64,000 nt of DNA. It comes from Pelodictyon phaeoclathratiforme BU-1 (GTDB lineage: Bacteria; Bacteroidota; Chlorobiia; Chlorobiales; Chlorobiaceae). A program made the translations under genes and the position numbers. Below are positions 63,322 to 64,000 of the stretch, in pieces (positions within the stretch are counted from its first letter, which is position 1; each line of letters starts with the position of its first letter). The notes under the pieces were generated by a model. It made no database searches. It was given only the letters and a program-made list of their open reading frames with translations, and was not told the DNA's origin. Location of the stretch: positions 1,998,501 through 2,062,500 of the forward strand of contig NC_011060.1 of assembly GCF_000020645.1 (NCBI RefSeq), in the 5' to 3' direction.

Positions 63322-64000
63322 TCAGCACTTCATCTCAAACCGCCCAGCCAGATATTCAAAGCTTGAAGTCGTAGCGACCTGATCATGGGGAATCAACAGG
63401 TATTTCCAGGGTTTTCCGTTGTTGGCGGTGGTAAAGCCGGTGGCATAGGAGCAATACCGCAGTGCAGCAGCGGTTTTTTCCAGAACTTCCCGGCTGTCGA
63501 GTTCGTTGGCAGCTTTTGTTTCGATCATATAGATAGAATAGGCGGTTTCAACAATGAAGTCGGGTTCGTAGCGTTTTGTGTTGTTCTGCCAGTAGATCCT
63601 GAACTGGTTTGGAGCAGGACGGAGCCATTTGAGCACCTGAATGTCGTGTTCCAGCACAAAAGCAAGCTCTTTTTCAGCTTTGGAGTCAAATTTGTATTCG
63701 AAGTGGCAGGCTTTTTCAAAGCCGCGATAGACGTATTTGGGGATGGTGTTGACGGGAGTTACCGGATCACGGTAATCCTTGTAACCATTTAGTGCGAGAG
63801 CAGAGCCGTCCCATTGTTCAATTTTGACAAAGGGCAGCACTTTCGGCTCCCGGTAGTGCGGTTCACCCATCCGGAAATGTTTTTTCATCTGATCACCGAT
63901 ATTGGCCGCAATAAACTTGCGAGCTTGATAGACCAGTGTCGGAAGTTGAGTCGTGTCGTCAAGAGTGGATTCAAGTTTCTCCAGCGCCTGCCGGGCAAGC
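63322..64000 (-). CDS. C-terminal part of a helicase/restriction-type protein (runs off the window)
   Basis: 226 codons visible; the frame is open to the window edge (LARQALEKLESTLDDTTQLP upstream of the first Met), so this is only the 3' end of a larger gene. The stretch FDSKAEKELAFVLEHD, then YEPDFIVETAYSIYMIETKA, is a PD-(D/E)XK-like nuclease pattern (D...E-x-K) found at the C-terminus of type III-like DEAD/DEAH restriction proteins. The helicase part must lie beyond 64000. Confidence 0.7.
   Translation of the reverse strand, partial: LARQALEKLESTLDDTTQLPTLVYQARKFIAANIGDQMKKHFRMGEPHYREPKVLPFVKIEQWDGSALALNGYKDYRDPVTPVNTIPKYVYRGFEKACHFEYKFDSKAEKELAFVLEHDIQVLKWLRPAPNQFRIYWQNNTKRYEPDFIVETAYSIYMIETKAANELDSREVLEKTAAALRYCSYATGFTTANNGKPWKYLLIPHDQVATTSSFEYLAGRFEMKC

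Overview
The window is chromosomal DNA of a green sulfur bacterium (Chlorobiaceae, Chlorobium/Pelodictyon type). I infer this from a compact nif operon in the order nifH-nifI1-nifI2-nifD-nifK-nifE-nifN-nifB-[2Fe-2S] ferredoxin, the neighbouring housekeeping genes (rnr, mreB, xfp-ackA, htpX) and the load of toxin-antitoxin, Rpn, DGR-type and TIR/FGE accessory genes. No 16S rRNA gene is present, so the genus is an inference.

Layout. 0-9.6 kb: a class II photolyase broken by one amber codon, then rnr, a YqhA-family membrane protein and a corA/xfp/ackA set. 10-19.4 kb: a HigBA-like pair, an SDR, nifV-nifA (homocitrate synthase and the sigma54 activator), mreB, an ISNCY-type insertion sequence and an aldo/keto reductase. 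19.4-26.4 kb: a gene graveyard with pieces of a type I restriction-modification operon, truncated Rpn nucleases, an IS1634-type relic, a dead HigB toxin with a live-looking antitoxin, and a BrnTA pair.

26.4-37.7 kb: the most interesting part. Seven genes, all on the minus strand, look like a modular conflict or self-recognition system: a MoxR ATPase, a vWA-like protein fused to an FGE-sulfatase (C-type-lectin-like) domain, and four proteins sharing a ~70-residue helical module (resembling an effector-associated domain) joined to TIR, TIR+FGE, TIR+membrane segment+GH16-like, or unknown domains. Between the two FGE genes lies a non-coding, AAC-rich 132-bp template repeat. The last 132 bp of both FGE genes are copies of it that differ almost only at template adenines (18 of 19 and 16 of 20 differences). 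This is the signature of a diversity-generating retroelement (DGR). No reverse transcriptase is in the window, so it must act in trans or be lost. A third FGE protein with a related variable region, fused to a NACHT NTPase, sits at 59.9-63.2 kb and is split by an IS630-type element. All three variable regions are followed by the same conserved segment, a covarying hairpin and a terminator.

37.7-47.6 kb: the nif operon, preceded by a perfect sigma54 -24/-12 promoter and three copies of an inverted repeat (CCTACA-N4-TGTAG) that may be the activator sites. NifA from 13.7 kb presumably drives it, NifV supplies homocitrate for FeMo-co, NifI1/NifI2 regulate the enzyme after translation, and the ferredoxin ends the operon before a strong terminator. 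47.6-54.3 kb: a lipoprotein, a DUF4143 ATPase, two small unknown genes, htpX, and an octaheme cytochrome c/cytochrome b pair. 54.3-64 kb: an IS1634-type relic, an AbiE-like pair, Sel1, DUF4019, Fic and TPR proteins, the interrupted NACHT-FGE gene, and the 3' part of a helicase/nuclease gene running off the end.
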